In this document: piece by piece, positions 1 to 5,566 of the stretch
How positions within the stretch are numbered: the stretch's first letter is position 1
How the letters are laid out: every line of letters begins with the position of its first letter
Assembly: GCA_020216965.1 (NCBI GenBank)
Contig: JAIWOJ010000078.1
Coordinates: 1-7,882, forward strand
Length of the DNA stretch: 7,882 nucleotides
Direction: 5' to 3'
Source of the DNA: Prosthecobacter sp.
GTDB lineage: Bacteria; Verrucomicrobiota; Verrucomicrobiia; Verrucomicrobiales; Verrucomicrobiaceae
Program-made: the position numbers and the translations under genes
Notes under the pieces: generated by a model
What the model was told of the DNA's origin: nothing
Seen by the model: only the letters and a program-made list of their open reading frames with translations
Databases searched by the model: none

Positions 1-1176
1 TCGCATCCCTGGATCAAATTCTCTCTCCAGTTGCCTCATGATGACTCCCGCTTGTGGCTGACTCTAGGGGAGATCGCTTCCAAGGTGCAGCACCTAAGTG
101 GAGCGCCGCTGCGTCCAGACGTGGCGGAAAATCTGCACCAAATCTACCTCGCGAAAGGCGTGCTAGCGACCACCGCCATCGAAGGAAATACTCTGAGCGA
201 GGAACAGGTAAGGCATTTGATCGAAGGCAAGCTGGACCTGCCTGAATCCCAGAAATATCTGCAACAAGAGGCGCAAAACATCTTGGACCTGTGCAATCAG
301 GAGGCGCGGCTACTGCTGGATGCCCATGGCGATGAACGCAGCCTGTGCCCTGAGCTCATCAGGCACTACAACCGGGGGGTCTTGAAAGGGCTAGAACTGC
401 AAGAGGGCACCGTAGCGGGTGAAATCCGCACCCATTCCGTGGTGGTAGGAAACGTCTATCGCGGAGCGCCCGCAGAGGATTGTGAATACCTCCTAGATCG
501 CCTCTGCACTTGGCTCAATAGCAGCGACTTTGTGCCGCCAGACGAAGAATTGCGCATCCCCTTTGCCCTGATCAAATCCATCGTCGCACACGTCTATCTG
601 GCTTGGATTCACCCCTTTGGTGATGGCAATGGCAGGACCGCGCGCATGATGGAGTTTCATGTCCTCTTTGCCAACGGCATCCCTCTGCCTGCTGCCCACC
701 TGTTGAGCGACCATTACAATCTCACCCGCACGGAGTATTACCGGCAATTGGCAAAGGCCAGTGCTTCAGGCGGGGATTTGCTGCCTTTCATTCGCTATGC
801 ACTGCGTGGCTTTTTACACGGCCTGCGAGGCCAGATCGCCCTCGTGCGTGAGCAGCAGATGCGTGTGGCGTGGGAGAATTATGTTCACGGCCAGTTTCGC
901 AAACTAAAGTCCTCTCCCACCCAAAAGCGCAGGCGGGAACTTGTTTTTGATCTCACCGACCACGGCTCCTGGGTGGAAGTTTCCGACATTCCTCTGCTGA
1001 CCCCGAAACTAGCCCGAGAATATGCCAAAGCCGGAGACCGCATGGTGCAGCGGGACCTGAATGCACTATCGAAAATGCAGCTCATTCTACGGCGGCATGG
1101 CAAAGTCACAGCAAATCGTAGCATCATCCAGGCGTTTCTCCCACGCCGCGTTCGGGAGCGGGAATCCAACCGATAG
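1..1176 (+). CDS. Fic domain protein, probable AMP-transferase (5' end outside window)
   Basis: Fic enzymes usually transfer AMP from ATP to a hydroxyl side chain of a target protein. Numbering from the TTG at 31, the core Fic motif is complete at residues 194-205 (HPFGDGNGRTAR), with catalytic His194 and the phosphate-binding GNGR. The inhibitory-helix motif (S/T)xxxE(G/N) is visible before it as TTAIEG at 47-52, with Glu51, which makes this a self-inhibited class II Fic protein. The last 100 or so residues (RDLNALSKMQLI region) look like a winged-helix domain, possibly DNA- or target-binding. The frame stays open to base 1, and the residues before the TTG (HPWIKFSLQ) resemble the usual N-terminus of this family, so I treat the gene as 5'-truncated by the window rather than starting at TTG. 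It ends at TAG 1174-1176 and converges on folK. Base composition is lower in GC than its neighbours, hinting at acquisition. The target protein is unknown. Confidence 0.9.
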   Translation, partial: SHPWIKFSLQLPHDDSRLWLTLGEIASKVQHLSGAPLRPDVAENLHQIYLAKGVLATTAIEGNTLSEEQVRHLIEGKLDLPESQKYLQQEAQNILDLCNQEARLLLDAHGDERSLCPELIRHYNRGVLKGLELQEGTVAGEIRTHSVVVGNVYRGAPAEDCEYLLDRLCTWLNSSDFVPPDEELRIPFALIKSIVAHVYLAWIHPFGDGNGRTARMMEFHVLFANGIPLPAAHLLSDHYNLTRTEYYRQLAKASASGGDLLPFIRYALRGFLHGLRGQIALVREQQMRVAWENYVHGQFRKLKSSPTQKRRRELVFDLTDHGSWVEVSDIPLLTPKLAREYAKAGDRMVQRDLNALSKMQLILRRHGKVTANRSIIQAFLPRRVRERESNR

Positions 1177-1306
1177 ATTTTCACCATGCAGGAGAGAATC
1201 AGCCGCTGGTAAGCCAGGCCGTCACTGGGGCTAGCAAAGTTTGCGGCGGCAACAGCGGCCATGGCGGATGAACGTGGGGGCAGGTTGGCTCGATCCGCCT
1301 AGCGAT

Positions 1307-1813
1307 TCACCAAGTGGCGCTTACCAAGCGGACTTGGGAGGGATCATCCTTGAGCGCGGCTAGGTAGCTGAGGATGCTGTTTTTGTGCCCTGGGAGGATG
1401 AGGGCGGCCCGGATGTCGGCCAGGGGTTGCAGGACAAAGCGGCGGAGGTGCAGGCGGGGGTGCGGCAGGGTGAGCGCGGGGTCGGCGCTGACGAAATCGC
1501 CCGCGTAGAGGAGGTCGAGGTCGAGCGTGCGGGGGGCGTTTTTTTCCCGCAGGGCGGGGCGGCCCATGGCCTGCTCAATGGCCTGGAGGTGAGCGTGGAC
1601 CTGCGCGGGAGTCAGGTCAACCTCGATCTCGATGACGGTGTTTAGAAAGGACTGCGTGCCTGGGGCACAGTCCACGGGCTCGGTTTCGTAGATCCCCCCC
1701 ACAAGGATGGACGTGGGCTGGAGACGCTCAACGATCTGATCCCGCCCGCGCCGCAGGTTGGCGAGGCGGTCTCCGAGGTTGGAGCCGAGAGCGATGCCAA
1801 AGGGGGTGGGCAT
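1307..1813 (-). CDS. folK: 2-amino-4-hydroxy-6-hydroxymethyldihydropteridine pyrophosphokinase
   Basis: FolK (HPPK) moves pyrophosphate from ATP to 6-hydroxymethyl-7,8-dihydropterin, the step before dihydropteroate synthase in cytoplasmic folate synthesis. With the start chosen here the protein is 168 residues, close to the usual 160 or so. The N-terminus has the family's ALGSNLGDR. The HPPK signature KNAPRTLDLDLL sits at residues 91-102, with the two metal-binding aspartates at 98 and 100. PHPRLHLRRFVLQPL follows. The start is uncertain: I chose the ATG at 1811-1813 because it lies just before the conserved first strand. An ATG at 1838-1840 and a TTG at 1859-1861 are in frame upstream but add a proline-rich, non-family extension, and none has a clear Shine-Dalgarno sequence. 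The gene follows dapB on the same strand with a 62-base gap (14 if TTG is used), so the two are probably cotranscribed. Confidence 0.93.
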   Translation of the reverse strand: MPTPFGIALGSNLGDRLANLRRGRDQIVERLQPTSILVGGIYETEPVDCAPGTQSFLNTVIEIEVDLTPAQVHAHLQAIEQAMGRPALREKNAPRTLDLDLLYAGDFVSADPALTLPHPRLHLRRFVLQPLADIRAALILPGHKNSILSYLAALKDDPSQVRLVSATW

Positions 1814-1875
1814 GGGCGGGGGGGAGAGGGGTGCCGCCATTTCTCTGGGGCAGCACGTCAACGGGCGGGCTTTGA

Positions 1876-2613
1876 CTATTTCAGCCCTAGCACGTCCTGC
1901 ATGTCGTAGAGACCGGGGGTTTTGCCGCTCAGCCAGCGGGCGGCGCGCACGGCTCCGTTGGCAAAGGTGTCGCGGCTGCTTGCCTTGTGGGTCAGCTCCA
2001 CGCGCTCGCCCACATTCGCAAAGATGACGGTATGGTCGCCGACGACATCGCCGCCGCGCACGGCATGCACGCCGATCTCGGTTTTGGTGCGCGCGCCGAC
2101 ATCGCCAAAACGCCCGTGTCGGCAGTCGCTGTCATACTGGAGCTGGCGGACATCAGCCAGGATCTCCACCAGCGTGCGGGCGGTGCCGCTGGGGCTGTCT
2201 TTTTTCAGCCGGTGATGCATCTCCACGACCTCGAGGTCAAAGTCCGGCCCGAGCAGCTCGGCGGCCTTGCGGGTGAGCCAGAAGAGGGTGTTCACGCCGA
2301 CGCTGAAGTTGGAGGCGAAGACGATGGGGATGCTCTGGGAGGCTTCTTTGATCGCGGCCAGCTCCTCATTCGTGTGGCCGGTGGTGCCGATGACGAGGCT
2401 CTTTTTCTGCTTCAGCGCCTCGCTCAGCAGTTCGCGGGTGAAGTGGTGGGAGGTGAAGTCGATCACGCAGTCGGCCTTTGCCAGCGCGTCGGGGAAGCTG
2501 TCGCCGAGATCGATGGCAGCGCCGACTTCGACGCCCTGGGCCTGGGCGGCGGCGAGCACGGCCTGGCCCATGCGGCCTTTGCAGCCGGTGACGAGGAGTT
2601 TGATGGAGGACAT
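1876..2613 (-). CDS. dapB: 4-hydroxy-tetrahydrodipicolinate reductase
   Basis: DapB reduces hydroxy-tetrahydrodipicolinate with NAD(P)H in the diaminopimelate/lysine pathway, feeding cell wall and protein synthesis. The 245-residue protein has the N-terminal Rossmann motif GCKGRMG at 10-16. An acidic residue, Asp35, lies at the end of the second strand, a position that often favours NADH. TTGHT is at 77-81 and ASNFSVGVN at 100-108. The family signature EMHHRLKKDSPSGTA runs 131-145; by alignment with the E. coli enzyme, His133 is the proposed catalytic residue, Lys137 the proton donor and SGT the substrate-binding loop. HAVRGGDVVGDH and the C-terminal strand are intact. I chose the ATG at 2611-2613. 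The open frame extends to 2766, but those 51 extra residues are unlike the family and would run into trpS. No Shine-Dalgarno sequence is seen. It is the first gene of a likely dapB-folK unit, divergent from trpS. Confidence 0.96.
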   Translation of the reverse strand: MSSIKLLVTGCKGRMGQAVLAAAQAQGVEVGAAIDLGDSFPDALAKADCVIDFTSHHFTRELLSEALKQKKSLVIGTTGHTNEELAAIKEASQSIPIVFASNFSVGVNTLFWLTRKAAELLGPDFDLEVVEMHHRLKKDSPSGTARTLVEILADVRQLQYDSDCRHGRFGDVGARTKTEIGVHAVRGGDVVGDHTVIFANVGERVELTHKASSRDTFANGAVRAARWLSGKTPGLYDMQDVLGLK

Positions 2614-2680
2614 AATGGAGATGAGGGGCGGCGAGGTTGGCGCGCCGGGGCGGTCTTGGCAACCGCTGAAAGGCAGGCTT

Positions 2681-2699
2681 GATCCCCGGCGGATCGCCG
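2681..2699. promoter_or_regulatory. Overlapping dyads in the dapB-trpS divergent region
   Basis: Two short inverted repeats share the same bases. GATCC (2681-2685) pairs with GGATC (2691-2695) across 5 bases. CGGCG (2687-2691) pairs with CGCCG (2695-2699) across a 3-base loop. They lie 17 bases before the trpS ATG and about 70 before the dapB ATG. They could be an operator or alternative RNA stems in the trpS leader, but arms of 5 bases in GC-rich DNA arise easily by chance. I could not place convincing -35/-10 boxes for either gene here. Confidence 0.2.
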
Positions 2700-2716
2700 C
2701 CATCTCTAGCGCCCCT

Positions 2717-3682
2717 ATGCGCATCCTATCCGGCCTCCAACCCAGCGGGCGACTCCACATCGGCAATTACTTTGGCATGATGGAGGCGGCGCTGAAGCTG
2801 CAGCATGAGGGCGATGCCTATTATTTCATCGCCGACTATCACTCCCTGACGACGGTGCATGATGGCAAGCTGCTGCGCGACCATGTGCGGAACCTGGCCA
2901 TCGACTTCCTGGCCTGCGGGCTAGACCCGCAGAAGTGCGTGTTTTTCCGCCAGAGTGATGTGCCGGAGCACACGGAGCTGGCCTGGATCCTGAGCACGGT
3001 CACGCCCATGGGCCTGCTGGAGCGCTGCCACAGCTACAAGGACAAGGTGGCGCGCGGCATCACCGCCTCCCACGGCCTCTTTGCCTACCCGGTGCTGATG
3101 GCGGCGGACATCCTGATCTATGACAGCGACGTGGTGCCGGTGGGCCGCGATCAAAAGCAGCATGTGGAGGTCACGCGCGATATCGCCATCAAGATGAACG
3201 AGACCTTTGGCCAGGGCCTGCTGAAGCTGCCGCAGCCGCGCATCCGCGAGGAGACGGCGGTGGTGCCCGGCCTGGATGGGCAAAAGATGAGCAAGAGCTA
3301 CGACAACACGATCCAGCTCTTTGAGGAATTGCCCGCGCTGAAGAAAAAGATCATGGGCATCAAGACGGACTCGACGCCCGTGGAAGCCCCCAAACCCACG
3401 GAGGGCAGCAGCATCTTGGCGCTGTACAAGTTGGTGGCTTCTGAGGCGGATTACCAAACGATGGTGGCGGACCACGAGCGCGGCGGTGTAGGCTATGGCG
3501 ACTTCAAAAAGCGCCTACTGCAGGCCATGACGGACTTTTTTGCCCCCTTCCGTGAACGCCGGGCCGAGATCGTGGCTGATCCGGGCTATGTGGACCGCGT
3601 GCTGGCAGAGGGGGCGGAAAAAGCCCGCGCCGTCGCCCGCAAGACGCTGGCGCGTGTGCGGGATGCGGTGGGGCTGGGCTAG
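2717..3682 (+). CDS. trpS: Tryptophanyl-tRNA synthetase
   Basis: TrpRS attaches tryptophan to tRNA-Trp using ATP; it is a class I, cytoplasmic, dimeric enzyme. The 321-residue protein has the usual bacterial length. PSGRLHIGN at 9-17 contains the HIGH-type motif (HIGN), GQKMSKS at 188-194 is the KMSKS loop, and LMAADILIYDSDVVPVGRDQ at 127-146 followed by QHVEVTRD is characteristic of bacterial TrpRS. Asp131 is the expected tryptophan-indole contact. The frame is open upstream to 2267, but the ATG at 2717 immediately precedes the first conserved strand (MRILSGLQPSG), while upstream codons are merely antisense to dapB. No Shine-Dalgarno sequence precedes the ATG. hisS follows in the same direction after 68 bases, so the two synthetases may share a transcript. 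Nothing in the protein looks damaged. Confidence 0.97.
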   Translation: MRILSGLQPSGRLHIGNYFGMMEAALKLQHEGDAYYFIADYHSLTTVHDGKLLRDHVRNLAIDFLACGLDPQKCVFFRQSDVPEHTELAWILSTVTPMGLLERCHSYKDKVARGITASHGLFAYPVLMAADILIYDSDVVPVGRDQKQHVEVTRDIAIKMNETFGQGLLKLPQPRIREETAVVPGLDGQKMSKSYDNTIQLFEELPALKKKIMGIKTDSTPVEAPKPTEGSSILALYKLVASEADYQTMVADHERGGVGYGDFKKRLLQAMTDFFAPFRERRAEIVADPGYVDRVLAEGAEKARAVARKTLARVRDAVGLG

Positions 3683-3721
3683 ACGCTCCAAACCGCAGAG
3701 CTTGACCAGCCAGGAAGGGAA

Positions 3722-3756
3722 GGCCATGGATCGCCCCCACTTTTCCGCCCATGGCC
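3722..3756 (+). promoter_or_regulatory. Possible RNA stem covering the hisS start codon
   Basis: GGCCATGG (3722-3729) and CCATGGCC (3749-3756) are perfect inverted repeats separated by 19 bases. The second arm contains the hisS ATG (3751-3753) and the first contains another ATG (3726-3728). In the mRNA an 8-bp, six-G:C stem could hide the hisS start from ribosomes. The arms are built around the palindrome CCATGG, so each half also matches itself and the pairing could be coincidental. No folding energy was computed. Confidence 0.35.
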
Positions 3757-3797
3757 ACTTTCCGCACCGTCAAAGGCTTTCGCGACTTTTTCCCTGA
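3726..3797 (+). CDS. Possible 23-codon His-containing leader ORF overlapping hisS start
   Basis: A short frame begins at ATG 3726, preceded by GGAAGG (3713-3718) with a 7-base spacing, the best Shine-Dalgarno-like sequence near any start in the window. It ends at TGA 3795-3797, 44 bases beyond the hisS ATG codon, in a different frame. The peptide has four histidines in its first 14 residues (positions 5, 9, 11, 14). Ribosomes translating it would run across the hisS initiation region and open the stem that covers it. Three of the four His codons lie inside the hisS overlap, so they may only reflect the hisS sequence. There is no homology support; treat it as speculative. Confidence 0.2.
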   Translation: MDRPHFSAHGHFPHRQRLSRLFP

Positions 3798-5040
3798 GGA
3801 CTGCGCGCTGCGCAATTACATCTTCGACACTTGGCGCGCTGTGGCCCGGCGCTATGGCTTTGTGGAATACGAGGGGCCACTGGTCGAGACCACGGAACTC
3901 TACAAAAAGAAAAGTGGCGACGAGATCACGGCGCAGCTTTTCTGCTTCGAGGACAAAGGCGGACGAAACATCTCCCTGCGCCCGGAGGTGACCCCTTCCC
4001 TTGCCCGCATGGCCGGTGCGCGCCAGCGCGACTACAAGAAGCCGCTGAAGTGGTTCCAGATCGGTCCCTGCTTTCGCTACGAGGAGCCGCAGGAAGGCCG
4101 CTCGCGCGAGTTTATCCAGTTCAATGCGGACATCCTGGGCGATGCGAGCCCTGGGAGCGATGCGGAGCTGGTGGCCCTGGCGGTGGATGTGATGCTGGCC
4201 TTTGGCATTCGCGCCGAGGATTTTGCCGTGCGTCTGAGCAACCGGCAGGTCTGGATGCAATTCCTGCAGGACAAACAGGTGCCGGAGGAGCAATGGAGCA
4301 CTTTCCTCAGCGTGATTGATAAGATCGAGCGCGCCAAGCCGGAGGAGACTGCGACGAAGCTGGAGGCTCTGGGCCTGAGCACCGATGAGGTTCGCACCTT
4401 CATGGCAGGGGTGGATGGCAATCACCCAGCCTTTGCTGCCTTGCGGGCGGATCTTGAGGCACGCGGTCTCTGGCACTATGTGCGTATCGATGCCACCATC
4501 GTGCGCGGCCTAGCCTACTACACGGGCATGGTGTTTGAGGTCTTTGACCTGCGCCACGGCCTGCGCGCCGTGGCAGGCGGCGGGCGCTATGATAAACTGT
4601 GCGCGCTGATGAGTGATGGCGCGGCAGATATGCCAAGCGCAGGTTTTGCCATGGGGGATGTGGTGCTGGGCATCCTCCTCTCCAAGACCCCAAGCGCACA
4701 GTTTGGCATCACGGAATACCTGAATGCGCAAACCGGCGTGGATGCCTATGTGGTGGTGGCTGATGAGGCCCAGCGCACGCCTGCCCTGGCCGCCGTGCAG
4801 GCGCTGCGGGCAGCGGGCCTGCGGGTGGACCTGAGCATGGCAGCGCAAAAGGTGGGCAAGCAATTTCAGGCTGCGGAAAACGCGCGCGCCCGCTTTGCCC
4901 TCGTGTTTGGGGCTGAATACCCACAAGTGCAGGTGAAAAATCTGGTCAGCCGAGAGCAATCTCTGGTGGCTGCGGACTCGCTCGTTTCCACCATGCAAGA
5001 GGCGCTGAAGCAGCCCATCATCGGCCCACTGCTGGCCTGA
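3751..5040 (+). CDS. hisS: Histidyl-tRNA synthetase, variant motif 3
   Basis: HisRS charges tRNA-His with histidine; it is a cytoplasmic class II dimer. The 429-residue length is normal. Visible in order are VKGFRDFFPED at 7-17, LRPEVTPSLARM at 76-87, motif 2 FRYEEPQEGRSREF at 108-121, followed by QFNADILG at 123-130, the histidine-specific RGLAYYTG at 252-259 with the catalytic-type Arg252, AGGGRYD at 275-281, and a C-terminal anticodon-binding domain from about 330. Motif 3 reads AGFAMGDVVLGILL (297-310), where the common bacterial form is GFAMGxERL; the class II arginine is missing. From memory, plant organellar HisRS and some PVC/Bacteroidota enzymes have similar GDxV sequences and the QFN/QWNxDIxG block, so this is probably a functional subtype, not decay. 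The ATG at 3751 leads directly into the conserved N-terminus. It follows trpS by 68 bases and its start may be structured in the mRNA. Confidence 0.96.
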   Translation: MATFRTVKGFRDFFPEDCALRNYIFDTWRAVARRYGFVEYEGPLVETTELYKKKSGDEITAQLFCFEDKGGRNISLRPEVTPSLARMAGARQRDYKKPLKWFQIGPCFRYEEPQEGRSREFIQFNADILGDASPGSDAELVALAVDVMLAFGIRAEDFAVRLSNRQVWMQFLQDKQVPEEQWSTFLSVIDKIERAKPEETATKLEALGLSTDEVRTFMAGVDGNHPAFAALRADLEARGLWHYVRIDATIVRGLAYYTGMVFEVFDLRHGLRAVAGGGRYDKLCALMSDGAADMPSAGFAMGDVVLGILLSKTPSAQFGITEYLNAQTGVDAYVVVADEAQRTPALAAVQALRAAGLRVDLSMAAQKVGKQFQAAENARARFALVFGAEYPQVQVKNLVSREQSLVAADSLVSTMQEALKQPIIGPLLA

Positions 5041-5054
5041 GACTGTCTATCTGA

Positions 5055-5082
5055 TTGTCGCCGCGCAAAGGCAGCCTAGAAT
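5055..5082 (+). promoter_or_regulatory. Possible sigma-70-like promoter for the lipoprotein pair
   Basis: TTGTCG (5055-5060) and TAGAAT (5077-5082) are separated by 16 bases, matching the -35 and -10 consensus at 4 of 6 and 5 of 6 positions. Transcription would begin about 5088-5090, only a few bases before the ATG at 5092, giving an almost leaderless mRNA. That fits the weak Shine-Dalgarno context of this gene. The call rests on consensus matching alone. Confidence 0.3.
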
Positions 5083-5091
5083 GGATGCGCC

Positions 5092-5553
5092 ATGATTTCC
5101 CGCCCCTCCATTCTCGGTCTCGCCCTCCTGCTCACAGCTTGCGCTTCGCCTGAAGAGACGAGCGAGACGCGCCTGCCCGGACGCAACATCCTGGGAAATG
5201 CCACCCTGCGTGAGGCGATGCAGGGCACGGTGAGCTTTACCGAGCATGTGAAGCCGGTGCTGGAAGCCAAGTGCGCGATGTGCCACAACAGCGCCGCGCA
5301 GCCCGGCAGGCTCAGCCTAGCCAGCCAAGCCCAAGCCGTGCAGACAGGCACGCTGGGGATCTTCATCATTCCCGGAAAGCCGGACAAGAGCCGCTTTCTC
5401 ACCCACCTAGGCAGCGCCCATGCGGGGGTGAAGGCCATGCCGCCCGTGGGTGAGGCACTGACCCCAGAGGAGACTGCCCTGCTACGCCGCTGGATCGCCC
5501 AAGGTGCTCCCTGGCCCGCTGGCAGCGCGGGCAGGCTATTGACCACCCCCTGA
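5092..5553 (+). CDS. Monoheme cytochrome c-like lipoprotein (PSCyt1 type)
   Basis: This 153-residue protein is probably a membrane-anchored, periplasm-facing heme protein. Residues 1-17 form a lipoprotein signal peptide with lipobox LTAC and lipidated Cys17. A single heme c site, CAMCH, is at 61-65. GRLSL (72-76), PGKPDKSRF (94-102) and AMPPVGEALTPEE (115-127) follow, with Met116 a possible second heme ligand, then LLRRWIAQGAPWP. This order is that of the Planctomycete cytochrome C domain, usually the N-terminal part of much larger DUF1549/DUF1553 proteins. Here the domain stands alone as a lipoprotein. Its redox partner and role are unknown. It lies 51 bases after hisS and 13 bases before the OppA-like gene, so it is likely cotranscribed with the latter. 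The GGA 6 bases before the ATG is only a weak ribosome-binding site. Confidence 0.88.
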   Translation: MISRPSILGLALLLTACASPEETSETRLPGRNILGNATLREAMQGTVSFTEHVKPVLEAKCAMCHNSAAQPGRLSLASQAQAVQTGTLGIFIIPGKPDKSRFLTHLGSAHAGVKAMPPVGEALTPEETALLRRWIAQGAPWPAGSAGRLLTTP

Positions 5554-5566
5554 GCGCTGCGATGCC

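Noticed and set aside
1202..1259. Inverted repeat GCCGCTG / CAGCGGC between the Fic gene and folK, considered as a bidirectional terminator
   Set aside because: The loop is 44 bases and no T-run follows on either strand; it is probably chance in GC-rich DNA.
1987..2682. 231-codon open frame antisense to dapB
   Set aside because: It is a shadow of dapB in high-GC DNA; its translation is low-complexity Gly/Ala/Asp-rich with no recognisable domain.
2267..2716. 150-codon N-terminal extension of trpS
   Set aside because: It is antisense to dapB, has no family resemblance, and the conserved TrpRS N-terminus begins exactly at the ATG at 2717.
2614..2766. 51-codon N-terminal extension of dapB
   Set aside because: It would overlap the trpS start and lies before the Rossmann strand, which follows directly on ATG 2611-2613.
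3702..3731. TTGACC as the -35 box of a separate hisS promoter
   Set aside because: No acceptable -10 box at 16-18 bases (CATGGA or ATGGAT only).
3679..4476. 265-codon open frame antisense to hisS
   Set aside because: Shadow of the well-supported hisS gene; no recognisable motifs.
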